A stretch of 64,000 nucleotides of DNA, taken from contig CM066035.1 in assembly GCA_033557465.1 (NCBI GenBank), positions 900,891,309 through 900,955,308 on the forward strand, written 5' to 3'. This document shows, one piece after another, positions 32,760 through 42,975 of this stretch. Within the stretch, counting starts at the first letter, position 1. Each line of letters begins with the position of its first letter. A program made the position numbers and the translations under genes. This stretch comes from Ichthyophis bannanicus. Lineage: Eukaryota; Chordata; Amphibia; Gymnophiona; Ichthyophiidae. The notes beneath the pieces are model-generated. The model did no database searches. It saw only the letters and a list, made by a program, of their open reading frames with translations, and was not told where the DNA came from.

Positions 32760-34238
32760 ATGGCTGCCCGGCCTCAGTGCATCGTGTGTGGCACTAGGAG
32801 GGGCACAGTTGCTGACACCGGGGTGTGCCGGGGCTGTGCTGCCCTATCATCTGCAGTGGAACTTCAAAAGGAAGCCCACGAGTCCCCGGAGGCGCAGTGT
32901 GCGCCAGCGGGGGTGGAGGCTGCTTCCCCGCGGCTATCGGCGCAAGGACCAGAGTTGGAGGAGCTGGCAGGGCCCTCCGGTGAACCTTTGCCAACCCAGG
33001 CGTCGGGTCTCGGAGAATTTAGTCCTGAGTTTGTCCTACTTATGCATCAAGCTTTTTGCCTGCGGCAGCAGGGCAAGAGGACACGATCCACATCACCGGC
33101 GTCCCAACCTCCGCAGCTAGTGGCGGATGGGGTGGTAGGCGAGGATCCGCCAGCACCGAAGCGAGCGAAACTTAGAGACCCGGTGGAGGGCGCCTGGCCG
33201 GAAGCCCAAGATCCGGAATGGGATCCTGAAGAGGGTTCGCAGTACCTGGAAGAAGGTGAGATCCCGGAACCCGAGGATCAAGCGAAAATCATTAGGGTGT
33301 TCCGCAGAGAGGAGTTGGCAGCCTTGATTTCGGAGACGTTGCAGATGTTGAATCTTGCTCCGCCGGCTGCGGTGGAGGACGACAAGGAGGATCCTGTCAT
33401 CCAGGCGGTTCGACAGACAGAGGTGGTGTTTCCGGTGCACCGGGTCGTCAAGAAGATGATTCAAGACGAATGGGATAAGCCGAAAGCAGGGCTTCGGGGC
33501 ATTCGGACAATGAATAGATTATATCCTTTGGCGGATAAGGATAAAGACAGGTTCCGGGCACCGCGGATAGACGCGGTGGTGTCGGCGGTTACGAAGATGA
33601 CCACCATTCCGGTCGAAGGGAGTGCGGCTTTGAAGGATACCCAGGACCGTAAAGTTGACGGTCTACTAAAGCAGGCTATTGAAGCGGATTCTATTTCGCT
33701 GCAGGCCTCCATCTGCGGAGCTTGGGTAGACAGAGCGTGTCTGCGCTGGGCCCAGCGTCTGTGCCAATCTTCGCACGTGGATCTCGAGGAGGTAAAGGAT
33801 CGCTTGGAGTCCGGGGCGGCCTACCTCGCAGATGTGCATTACGACTTGATTAGGGTGCTGGCCAACAGCATGGGGTCGGTGGTGGCCGCCCGTAGATCCT
33901 TGTGGCTACGCAATTGGGCGGCGGACGGCCCTTCTAAATCCCGTCTCAGCAAGCTTCCATTTAAGGGAGGTTTGCTGTTTGGGGAGGATTTGGATAAGTT
34001 GGTGAAGGACCTGGGTGAGTCCAAGGCGGGCCAGCTGCCCGAGGATAAACTGAAGCAAGCCAAGTCTGGCCAAGGCGTTCGGGGTCAGTTTCGCGATTTC
34101 AGAAGATTCTGGTCAACGCGGCTCGGTACTTTCCAGAGGGGGCGGTTTCCCTCTCAAGCCCAGGGCTTTCGCGGGTTTCGGGGAGCGAATAGAGGATTCT
34201 CCTCCAACCCTGCATCCACTTCACGTAAGACTCAATGA
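32760..34238 (+). CDS. DIRS B5 gag-like ORF1 protein, intact
   Basis: 492 codons, uninterrupted from MAARPQCIVCGTRRG to the stop at 34238. The first ATG in frame is at 32760. CxxC pairs (CIVC at residues 7-10, CRGC at about 24-27) suggest a zinc-binding head, followed by a Pro/Glu-rich linker, an acidic block (EEGEIPEPEDQAKII), a helical body (RLYPLADKDKDRFRAPRID; VHYDLIRVLANSMGS) and a basic FRGFRG tail. It is expected to be the structural/nucleocapsid-like protein of the DIRS particle. Its tail overlaps the frame that continues into RT. Homologous throughout to the broken B4 gag (21859-23354). Confidence 0.9.
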   Translation: MAARPQCIVCGTRRGTVADTGVCRGCAALSSAVELQKEAHESPEAQCAPAGVEAASPRLSAQGPELEELAGPSGEPLPTQASGLGEFSPEFVLLMHQAFCLRQQGKRTRSTSPASQPPQLVADGVVGEDPPAPKRAKLRDPVEGAWPEAQDPEWDPEEGSQYLEEGEIPEPEDQAKIIRVFRREELAALISETLQMLNLAPPAAVEDDKEDPVIQAVRQTEVVFPVHRVVKKMIQDEWDKPKAGLRGIRTMNRLYPLADKDKDRFRAPRIDAVVSAVTKMTTIPVEGSAALKDTQDRKVDGLLKQAIEADSISLQASICGAWVDRACLRWAQRLCQSSHVDLEEVKDRLESGAAYLADVHYDLIRVLANSMGSVVAARRSLWLRNWAADGPSKSRLSKLPFKGGLLFGEDLDKLVKDLGESKAGQLPEDKLKQAKSGQGVRGQFRDFRRFWSTRLGTFQRGRFPSQAQGFRGFRGANRGFSSNPASTSRKTQ

Positions 34239-34239
34239 A

Positions 34240-36141
34240 GCGAGGCGGGTCCCGGCGGAGGAGCCTCCCATAGGCGGACAGCTTCGGGAGTTTCTTTCCG
34301 CCTGGACCCACATCACCTCAGACCAGTGGGTGTTCGAAATAATTCAACCCGGCTACGCGCTGGAGCTGGCTCGGCCCGTGCGGGACTCATTCATCTTGTC
34401 CCCTTGCAGGGGTCCCAAGAAAACGGCGGTGGTTCGCGCGACCTTGGAAAGACTCATTTGGTTGGGAGCCATGGTGGAAGTTCCCAAAACCAATTACGGC
34501 ATGGGTCGCTACTCCATTTATTTCATGGTGCCCAAAAAGGGCGGAATGTTAAGGCCCATACTCGACCTGAAGGAGGTGAACCGGTGCTTAAGGGTACCGC
34601 ACTTTCGAATGGAAACGTTGAGGTCAGTCATAGTGGCGGTGAGGCGCGGAGAATTCTTGACGTCTCTAGATCTGTCAGAGGCGTATTTACACATTCCCAT
34701 TCGAGAAACTCACCAGAGGTTTCTGCGGTTCGCCCTTCCCTGGGGCCACTATCAGTTCCAAGCATTGCTGTTTGGTTTGGCAACAGCGCCGCGGACCTTC
34801 ACCAAAATTATGGTGGTGGTGGCGGCGGCGTTGCACAAAGAAGGGATTCTGGTCCACCCTTATCTCGACGATTGGTTGATTCGAGCCAAGTCCGCGGAGG
34901 AGAGTCTCCGGGTGACAGACAGGGTGGTGAATTTTTTGCAAGAGCTTGGTTGGGTGGTCAACCCGACCAAGAGTCATTTGCAGCCCACTCAGGACCTCAA
35001 ATACTTGGGGGTCCGGTTCGAAACAAAGAGGGGGCAAGTGTTTCTGCTGCACAAACGGGCCGAGGGCTTGAGGGCTCTGGTGCGACAGTTCCTGTTGGTG
35101 TCGGCGCCATCGGCATAGGATTATCTCCGGGTGCTGGGCACCATGGCTGCGACATTGGAAGCGGTGCCTTGGGCCAGGGTTCATATGCAACCTCTCCAAA
35201 GAGCACTGCTCTGCCGTTGGTCGCATCAGAGCAATTCGTTGAGCAAGCGTTTCTCTTGCCCGAGCAAAGTCAGGCAGTCTCTTTGTTGGTGGCGTCGCTG
35301 CTCGTCGTTGGCTGCCGGCATGCCGCTGGAACAGCCGGAATGGCTTCCGTTGCTGACGGATGCCAGTCTAGTAGGATGGGGAGCCCACTGCGGGAGCCAG
35401 TTTGCGCAGGGGCTTTGGTCTCCCCTGGAGGCCTCATGGGCGTTAAACCGCTTGGAGCTTCGAGCGGTGTTCCGGGCCCTTCAGGCGTTCGAGGACTTGG
35501 TACGCGGTCAGCCCGTGCGAGTGCTCTCCGACAACTCGGCGACGGTGGCGTACATCAACCGCCAGGGCGGCACCGGGAGTGCCGCGATGGAGGAAGAGGC
35601 CAACGAGTTATTCGCGTGGGTAGAGCTTCGCTTGTCCACGATTTTGGCAGCGCACATTGCAGGGAAAGACAATGTCACCACGGACTTCCTCAGCAGAGTG
35701 CAGGTGGATGCAGGGGAGTGGGAATTGCATCCCAAGGTTTTCAGACAGATAGTCTGTCGTTGGGGGACTTTGGTCATGGATCTCATGGCGACCTTCCAGT
35801 CTGCAAAGGTTGGACGCTTCTTCAGCAGACGGCGGGAAAGAATGTCGGAGGGCATCGACGCGTTGCTTCATCAGTGGCCGTCGGGCAGCCTCCTCTATGT
35901 CTTTCTACCATGGGCGTTGATAGGCCGAGTGATTCAGAAGATCGGGGCGCATGCAGGGAAAGTTCTTTTGGTTGCACCCGATTGGCAGAGGCGTCCTTGG
36001 TACGCGGACCTGATACGTCTCTTGGACGGGGAGCCCTGGCGGCTGCCGGCGAGGTCGGATCTGTTGCTGCAAGGGCCTCTGCTCATGCCTCAGGTGGATC
36101 GGTTCTTGCTTACGGTATGGCCATTGAGAGGGCTAAGCTGA
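34240..36141 (+). pseudogene. DIRS B5 reverse transcriptase-RNase H, one in-frame TAG
   Basis: RT: ITSDQWVFEIIQPG, IYFMVPKKGGMLRPILDLKEVN, LTSLDLSEAYLHIPI, catalytic VHPYLDDWLIRAKS (about 34855). An amber stop at 35116-35118 (APSA-stop-DYLRVL) sits between RT and RNase H. The same frame then stays open to 36141 through RNase H: LLTDASLVGWGAHCG (about 35350), LSDNSATVAYINRQGG (about 35525), AGKDNVTTDFLSRV. The pol start is uncertain because the frame is open back into the end of gag. Apart from the TAG the gene looks functional; the stop could be a single Gln-to-stop change or natural readthrough. Confidence 0.88.
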
Positions 36142-37175
36142 TGAAGAAAGGCTACTCATCGGCGGTTGTGGCAACCTTACTTAGGGCTCGTAAGCATTCA
36201 ACCTCTTTGGCGTATGTGCGCGTCTGGCGTATCTTTGAAGATTGGTGTTTGAGGCGTCAGGTTCGGGCGGCCTCGGTTTCGATCCCGTTGGTCTTGGAAT
36301 TTCTACAGGGCGGATTTGACAAAGGTCTGGCAGCCAGTTCCTTGCGCGTCCAGTTGGCAGCCCTCTCCTGTTATCGGGGCAAGGTCAATGGAGTGCCTTT
36401 AGGGGCTCACCCTGACATAGGTCGCTTCCTGAAGGCGGTCACTAGATTACGCCCGGCGCGCAGGGTGTGCGTTCCGCCGTGGGATCTCAATCTCGTTCTC
36501 ACAGCGTTAGCCAAGTCCCCCTTTGAGCCGTTGCGTCGTGCGTCAGTGAAGGATTTGACGTTGAAGACGGTATTTCTGGTGGCGATTTGTTCCGCGCGGA
36601 GAGTTTTGGAACTACAAGCGTTGTCGTGCCGAGAGCCATTCTTGTCTTTTTCCAGGGAAAAGGTGGTTTTACGTCTGGTCACGTCCTTTTTGCCTAAGGT
36701 GGTATCTCCCTTTCATTTGAACCAGGCAGTGTGTTTGCCCATTCTGGGGTCTTTGGGGGGCGGCGACTCGGATCGCAGTCTTCGTCGTCTCGACGTGAAG
36801 AGAGCCTTGCATCAGTATTTAAAGGTCATGGAGTTCTTCCGCAGGTCCGAGCGGTTGTTTGTTCTGTTCGGAGGAGTGCGCAAAGGTGAGGCAGCGGCTA
36901 AGGCGTCCATCGCCTGCTGGCTTAGAGAAGCGATTGCGTCCGCTTATTTGCTTCAAGGTCGTGTTGTGCCTGTGGGGCTGAGGGCGCATTCCACCAGGGC
37001 ACAGGCGTCGTCTTGGGTGGAGCACAGTTTGGTTCTGCCAGGGGACATTTGTAGGGCGGCGACTTGGTCTCTACATACGTTCAGCAAGCATTACCGACTG
37101 GATGTTGCAGCGGCTTCGGATGCTCGTTTCGGATCGGCGGTCTTATCTGCCAGCTGGAAGGGTCCCTCCCATTGA
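36117..37175 (+). CDS. DIRS B5 tyrosine recombinase (YR), intact
   Basis: 352 residues if started at the ATG at 36117, overlapping the RNase H end by 25 bases in a different frame. N-terminal core-binding part (MAIERAKLMKKGYSS, LAYVRVWRIFEDWCLRRQ), then the catalytic domain: Arg in ICSARRVLELQ (about 36585), His and Arg in LRAHSTRAQASSW (about 36980), Tyr in TFSKHYRLDV (about 37080). All R-H-R-Y positions are present, unlike in B4. The enzyme should integrate circular cDNA. The frame is also open for about 600 codons upstream, but that part reads as no known domain. Confidence 0.92.
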   Translation: MAIERAKLMKKGYSSAVVATLLRARKHSTSLAYVRVWRIFEDWCLRRQVRAASVSIPLVLEFLQGGFDKGLAASSLRVQLAALSCYRGKVNGVPLGAHPDIGRFLKAVTRLRPARRVCVPPWDLNLVLTALAKSPFEPLRRASVKDLTLKTVFLVAICSARRVLELQALSCREPFLSFSREKVVLRLVTSFLPKVVSPFHLNQAVCLPILGSLGGGDSDRSLRRLDVKRALHQYLKVMEFFRRSERLFVLFGGVRKGEAAAKASIACWLREAIASAYLLQGRVVPVGLRAHSTRAQASSWVEHSLVLPGDICRAATWSLHTFSKHYRLDVAAASDARFGSAVLSASWKGPSH

Positions 37176-37194
37176 TTACTGCTCTGGTACATCC

Positions 37195-37300
37195 CAGAGG
37201 TAGAGGACTGAACTGGAGGAACAATAAGGAAATGATAATTACACTTACCTGGTAATTGTAGTTCCTTGAGTGATGACAGTTCAGTCCTCCTTCCCACCCG
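37195..37300. repeat. DIRS B5 internal complementary region
   Basis: Contains AGGACTGAACTGGAGGAACA (complement of the left outer edge), then AATAAGGAAATG, then ATAATTACACTTACCTGGTA (complement of the right outer edge at 37645-37665). This fusion is the template-like junction characteristic of DIRS elements. Confidence 0.85.
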
Positions 37301-37504
37301 GATGTGTCGAGGGGGTTCCCGATTGGTGGCAGGCGGAAGATGGTTACAGGTGAGTCTGGATTCCTTCAATTCCTTTGGTTGTTCCCTTCTCGATGGCAGG
37401 GCAGGCAGTACGAAAGCCTTGTCGGAAGGGGTGGATAGTTTATGGTTCGTTGATGTTATTATGTTTAGCTACTTATTTATTGCTCCTTTGAGTCTGCTTT
37501 GTTA

Positions 37505-37667
37505 TAGTTCACACTGGGATGGAAGTAGGAGTGCAGCAGGCTATATCCAGTGATGTCATCATTCTGACATACCAGTCGCCTAGCTGCAGGAGGAGATTGA
37601 CAACCCAGAGGTAGAGGACTGAACTGTCGTCACTCAAGGAACTACAATTACCAGGTAAGTGTAATTA
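37505..37667. repeat. DIRS B5 right inverted terminal repeat
   Basis: Inverted copy of 31669-31810 plus an extra outer part (ACTCAAGGAACTACAATTAC then CAGGTAAGTGTAATTA) absent from the left end, the usual asymmetry of DIRS termini. Sequence of the L2-like LINE resumes just beyond. Confidence 0.85.
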
Positions 37668-38870
37668 TCATTGTGTTCATATAAGACAGTCTGTCAACCA
37701 AGGATTTTGTATTCCTCCATTTATGTTACAATCTTCTCAATTTTTGTTTTAGTTTTCTCAGATCATGGGTATACCGTTTTTCTGAGTACTCTGAATTTAT
37801 TTTGTGTTTTGATCTAGGTGCCGATGCGACATTCTGTATGGAGGTATTCCAGTTTGTGATCATATCATCTAGTTGTGGGAAGACTTTATTCTGGAAGTTT
37901 TCCTTTTTAAATGTTCTGAATAGTTTTGATTGAGAATCCTTATTAATAGGTGAAGATGTGGATGGTATATGAGGTAGTATGAATTTGATCATGGGACTGA
38001 CCATGGGACTTGTAGTGGCTGCAGTGGTACATCAAGGTGATGGTGAGTGATATACTCAGGGATAAACACTAGATCGATGATGATTTTACCTCTGTTATGA
38101 GTGGGTGTTTGAACAATCTGATGGAAGCCCAGATCTCCATAGAGCTGAGAAAATTCATGGTGTGTGTGTTGTGTATGGAGGGAAGATTAAAGTCACCAGG
38201 AGTACTAATGGTTTCTTTAATGATGCAGAGCATACAGTCTCCAGTATGGAAGCTAGGCTCTCTGATGAGGAGCTTGGTGGTCTATATGGTAAACAGATAG
38301 ATAGTTCTTTATTCTCTATGTGTAAGATATCCATTCCTTCTACATTTTTGGCTGTGCTCAGTGAGGCATTAAGGTCTTGTTTTATTAGTATAAGGACTCC
38401 CCCTCCTCTGTTTGTTGTCCTTGTGCAATGGAAGAGGTTGTAACCAGTGAAGTGGAATTGATTAGTTAATACAGCATCTGTGTCAGATAGCTAAGTTTCT
38501 GTACTGCTAAATATGTCAGGATTGTTATCCTTTACAATATCTATCATGGCGGGACTTTTGTTCCTGACAGATCTGACGTTAGATAACCTTTAATGGGTTT
38601 GAGATTGTCCCGAGGTTTTAGGGTGCATTAATATTCAGAGGAGAGATACTGATCAGTCTGTGACTGGGTTGTCTATGTCTAGTATATGCCTTATAATTGA
38701 ATGTTGAAGGTTCACGCCTATAACAGCTGTGTATAATTGGTATAGTGTATTGCTGAATAGATGTTCAGGGGAGTGCTTGAACATGGCATAAGATGACCAG
38801 TATTATCATCAGAATAACGGTTAGTCGTAGCATTTTGTTATTCTTCATGTTTAATGTGCAGCTGGGGCTG
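37668..38870 (-). mobile_element. L2-like LINE, 5' segment with endonuclease remnants
   Basis: 37726-38004 encodes the linker ahead of RT (KVFPQLDDMITNWN, KRYTHDLRKLKQKL), which leads into SINDAKKEYH at 31650 on the other side of B5. At about 38600-38060 a broken APE-type endonuclease can be read: VRNKSPAMIDIVKDNN, TRTTNRGGGVLILIKQDL and GKIIIDLVF. 38600-38870 is probably the 5' region. The order linker-RT and the gap at exactly B5 show the split. Confidence 0.78.
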
Positions 38871-38884
38871 GATAATGTTCAATT

Positions 38885-39850
38885 AGTTGTTTTTATTTAT
38901 TTAATTTTATTTAACTGTATTTATATCCCGCTTTTCACCGGGTCAAAGCGGCGCTACATTTAAGGGTGGGGTAATTAAGTATAAGGGTGGGGCCATCACC
39001 GGGTAGGCAACATTGATGATTTCGACAAAGGACAGACTTTAGACATGGACAGTATAGTTCAGTTTTCAATCAGGGGTCCCTGATGGGTGATATCAGGGGT
39101 TGGTGCACTTTCTGGTGGGGATTGCTTCGAAGCATTCTTGGAATAGGATGGTTTTTAGCTGTTTTCTGAAGGACATTAGATCGTTGTTGTTTCTGAGGTG
39201 GCTTGGTAGAGAATTCCATAGGGATGGAGCATAAAATTCAAAAGCTCGATTGCATGTCCGTTGAGAGCATTTGGTTCTTTTGTGAGGGACGGTGAGGGAG
39301 TTGCTGGAGGCCAGTCTGGTGGTTTTTCCATGGGCTGGACGAGACAGCAGGGTGCGGAGCTGTGTGTTCTGTGTTTGGTGGATGGCTTTGTGGGTGAGTA
39401 GGATGGATTTGTATTTAGTTCGTGCTTCGAAGGGGAGTATGTGCAAGTCTCTTAGGATTGGGGTGATGTGGTCGCTTTTCCTTGCTCTCTGAATGATTCT
39501 CGCTGTGGTGTTCAATGCGGTTCGGAGGGGGTTGGTCTGTGTGGCTGGTAGTCCATGGTAGATTATGTTGCAGTAGTCCAGATGTGGAAGTGTCATAGTT
39601 TGCATTACCGTCCTGAAGTCTTGAGGTTCGAGGAGGGGTCTGAGACGTTGCACTGTTTTTGCTTTGTGGAATATAATTCCGGAGGTTTTAGTAATTTGTT
39701 GCTTGAGGGTTAGGGCTTGGTCAATGATAATGCCTAGATATCTTATTTGTGGATGTATTTGAATGCATGTGGTTCCTATGTTAAGGTGTGTGGGCGGTGT
39801 GAAGTCTGGGTCTTTTGTCACTATGAGGGCTTCAGTTTTCTTTATGCAAA
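38885..39850 (-). mobile_element. L2-like LINE 3' end, second copy
   Basis: 39821-39093 is a clean 242-codon open stretch of RT C-terminus (IRYLGIIIDQALTLKQQITK; TMTLPHLDYCNIIYHGLP; FEFYAPSLWNSLPSHLRN). The 3' tail at 38917-38960 (reverse complement TTTGACCCGGTGAAAAGCGG then GATATAAATACAG) is followed by an A/T-rich end. The same tail is found on the SINE at 59981-60250. Little decayed, so a young L2 subfamily. Confidence 0.85.
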
Positions 39851-40430
39851 ATTAGATTGACCTGTATGGTTAGGGTGTAGATTTCTTAATTAAGACCACC
39901 CAGAGTGTGGTAACCCCTCAATCAATTTGCAAAACAAAACAGACAATAAGTACCAGAGCCTTCACATTTACTGACCCAGGTCTCTGGAACTCACTGCCAT
40001 TACCAATCCGTGAGATCAAGGACCTCCAGATGTTCAGATGAGAACTCAAAACGTTCCTATTCACTGCCCACTATGGAGATATAAATAAAAACCCCATCGC
40101 AGAAACACCCAATCAACATACGCAATAGCTGGCATTTACACAACACATCTAACAATACCCCATCCACATCCTATCTCTATGACCTAATATTACCCAATGT
40201 ACCTTGTATATAATTGATTATGTTAAGACCACCAGTCTTATGTATGGTCTTATGTAGCAATTCCCCCTACCTATTTTATGTAACTTGAAATGCAGTTTCT
40301 TGTTAAATATCCCGTTTTACTATGTAAATAGTTTTACTACTGTTCTATGTAACTTGTTATGTTATTTGTAAACTGCCCCTGATCTCTGCAAGGGGCGGTA
40401 TAGAAGCATTAAATAAATAAATAAATATTG
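39851..40430 (+). mobile_element. L2-like LINE 3' end, third copy
   Basis: The plus strand reads STRAFTFTDPGLWNSLPLPI near 39950, then a stop and LKTFLFTAHYGDINKNP, the L2 RT tail. The 3' terminus GTAAACTGCCCCTGATCTCT with an (AAAT)n end lies near 40410-40428. It is a different subfamily from the copy at 38885, nearer to the tail at 29530. Head-to-head with the previous copy. Confidence 0.78.
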
Positions 40431-40505
40431 ATTTGTTGACTATTATGATGGCAAGAACAGTGTTAATTAATATATTGTTTATAGCAGTATAAAAAGAGTG
40501 TCTCT

Positions 40506-40699
40506 CAGGGGTTCTCAACCCTGTCCTCAGGACCCACCTAGCCAGTCGGGTTTTCAGGATAACCACAATGAATATGTATGAGAGAGATTTGCATACACTG
40601 CCTCCATTATATGCAAATCTCTCCCATGCATATTCATTGTGGTTATCCTGAAAACCCGACTGGCTAGGTGGGTGCCGAGGACAGGGTTGAGAACCCCTG
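40506..40699. mobile_element. Foldback hAT-type MITE, 194 bp
   Basis: Begins CAGGGGTTCTCAACCCTGTC and ends with its inverted copy, CAGGGTTGAGAACCCCTG, the two arms being complementary over nearly the whole element. Flanking octamers GTGTCTCT and GTTGCTCA agree at about five of eight positions, compatible with a decayed 8-bp duplication. The same family recurs at 59946-60418. Confidence 0.85.
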
Positions 40700-41289
40700 G
40701 TTGCTCATCTAAGTATCATTGAACCTGTGCTCACTTACTCCATGTTAATTGTTAGCACAGTTAAGTTATAGGAAATCACTTAACTTCGTAGTTTGAATTA
40801 TCAGGAGCCAATTTGAGCATAATTAGTTCTAACTAGTATCAAGAACCTTACAGTTTGGCTTCTAGCAATATATGAGGGAATCTTGGGTACATATTTCCTA
40901 AACAGACTGAACAGCTCTTATTAGTAATTAGCATTTATGTCAAGGCTTGGGTAGGCCCAGCAATCAACTGTATATAAGGTATAACAGATGTATACTAGGT
41001 ATACCAGTCCAGGCAAAATGGATTGTTTGTTATAGTAGACCCATGTACAATATAGGACTGAGACCTACTTGTTGCAGAATGTGGTGCTCCTGTTTATGTG
41101 CAGTTCAGGTTTCTTTGCAGGTCGTTGAGGTCCACACCTAAGGGCAACACCAAAGGCGTGGTCACGCCCAAAAGAACCTGGACTTAAAGGTCAGTCCGGT
41201 GGCTCAGTGACAATGCTCTTTGTGGGCAGAGCTGATCAGTCACGTGCTTGGGCTTGTGCCAGTGAATCTCTCTGCTGCAGGTATGCTAT
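40700..41289. other. Unassigned stretch, no gene seen
   Basis: No open frame over about 65 codons that resembles a protein, and no repeat I can place. A short tandem TATATAAGG/GTATACTAGGTATAC motif lies near 40968-41005. Confidence 0.5.
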
Positions 41290-42971
41290 CAGGCAAGAGT
41301 GGATCAGTGTAGTAGCGGGAGAGAAAGTGAGCACGTTGTTACGGGGAAGTAGCAGTTGGGCTCAATTCTCACCTTCTCCAATGTAAGCCAATGTTCCCTG
41401 ATGAAAAAGGTTGCACTTTGATGAGATCGCAATCGCCGGGTGCAAGTGCCCAAAGTCGGGGCTGATGTTGGTAGTGAATAGGAGCTGCTTGGCCTTCTCT
41501 TGAGGGAGAAGTCTGCTAACTCTTGCATTTTGCACACAATGTTCCGCAAGTGCATGCCCATGAACAGCTGTAGGACACTATGCAGGAAATGAGTAGAATG
41601 TTCTACAAAGACCTCCTTCCAAAAAATTATGAGCCTCTCCCCCTAGGGGCACAGAACAGTGGGACTTGGAACCCTTGGATCTCTTGAGAGTGGATTCGAC
41701 TACATGGAATGGTGTGTCAAGTAGTTCAAATACAGGAACCTTTTGACCTTGATACATAGAGTTAACCTTCTTTTCAGTAGGTTGTATGGGGAGGGGTGGG
41801 GAGGTCCACATTCTCATCTGAACATTCTTGAGATTTCTGTGGACAGCCACTATCACAGTTTCCTTGAGTGAGTCACAGAACTGGAGTATGTCCAATGTTT
41901 CTGCCCTGGATTTCTCCACCATCTGTAACTTAAATGGACTTTGCCATTTTCCTCACAAAAATAATGAATTAAGAATTCCTCTAGTAGAGATTTTCTTCTC
42001 TCATGAGGGGCTGATGGATCTGATGGTAAACCAGTAGAACCCTCCCCTTCAGAATATACATCAGACATATAATCAGAACCTCAAAAGTGTTCAGTCCGAG
42101 TCAGAGAAATGCTTAGTTTCAGAAGTCTGAGTCTTGTCTGACTTGATCTTTGCTCCTCTTGGGGTGTGAGCCTTGAGTGAGTGCTTAAAGACATAGGGGA
42201 TTCTCCATGCCTCAGTGAACTTTCTTCCTCTGATGCACTGAAGATGGACACCGGCTGGGCAGTCACAGACTCCAATGTCCTTCAAGGCTGTGGTGTCTAT
42301 GTCTCTTCTGCAAGCAGGGCATGAGTCTCAAGGACCAGCTATATTTCACACTGCATCAATGTTGATGATGTCATAGCCACAGCATTGTGTCAAGCAAGGA
42401 AGCATTCCATTCATTCCTTGAAGGCTGCCATTGACAAAGGCATCAGTACTAAAGCAGAAGTGTCCACGTTTTCCTGAGACTGTTTGGGTATATAAGAAGT
42501 TTGGTCCAGGCTCTTGTAGTCTGTTGTACCCCTCCAGTACTGAGGAGGATGAGTGGGCTTTGTGTCAGGGATTTTGAAGACACTGGTCCTCTCAGTACCT
42601 CGTGCTCTTGCTGACATGCTCCAATTAGTTGCGACTCCATTGCATTCTGGCTTCTGCACAATGTTCAGTGTCCCAAGCCCTCAACATCAATGAAGACTAG
42701 GTCGAATTCTTCCTCTACTTCAGGTGGGAATCAAATAGTGTTGTGACCACAGTGTCTAATCCCAACGAGCTCTAAGAATGCTCTATGTCAAGGGTGATCA
42801 GTCTGCTCTCTGTCTCAATACATTTCCTGAGGCCATGGAGACCAATGCTTCTAATGTTGATGTATCAGACTTATTAGTGCCAAACCTTTCATGCTACTTT
42901 TCACAACTTTTGAGCCCTCTTGACATCTGTGAACACAAATCACAATGAAAAGGATCACGGTCAGGCCCCAG
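41290..42971 (-). pseudogene. Ancient DIRS family A gag (A6), interrupted by the provirus
   Basis: Diverged relative of A2 gag: MRMWTSPPLP, KKVNSMYQGQKVPVFEL, THVVESTLKR-like and SHCSVPLGGEAHN (41840-41620) align with FRMWESPVPS, RVDSIYRVRKSPGFQKA and MHSSVPPGREAR. MGMHLRNIVCKMQELADFSL (41561) aligns with MGMYLRDLAKEIAGFSAGLS. Near 42960-42885 the head reads YLGPDRDPFHCDLC, like CLGPDHNSMICGPC. Many stops. The 5' end continues after the provirus at 55560 and 58939-59445. Confidence 0.75.
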
Positions 42972-42975
42972 ATAC

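Larger units (their letters stand above)
31669..37667 (+). mobile_element. DIRS family B copy B5, full length and nearly intact
   Basis: About 6.0 kb, plus strand, inserted in the L2-like LINE. Left inverted repeat 31669-31810, long leader (31811-32759), gag 32760-34238, RT/RNase H to 36141, recombinase 36117-37175, internal complementary region about 37195-37300, right inverted repeat about 37505-37667. The only coding lesion seen is one in-frame TAG in pol. It keeps the YLDDW box, the RNase H acidic residues and the recombinase Tyr that B4 has lost. Best candidate in the window for a recently active element. Confidence 0.93.

Noticed and set aside
32754..34238. A host zinc-binding nuclear protein gene at 32760-34238
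   Set aside because: It has the position, overlap with RT and sequence homology to B4 expected of DIRS ORF1, so it is the element's gag.
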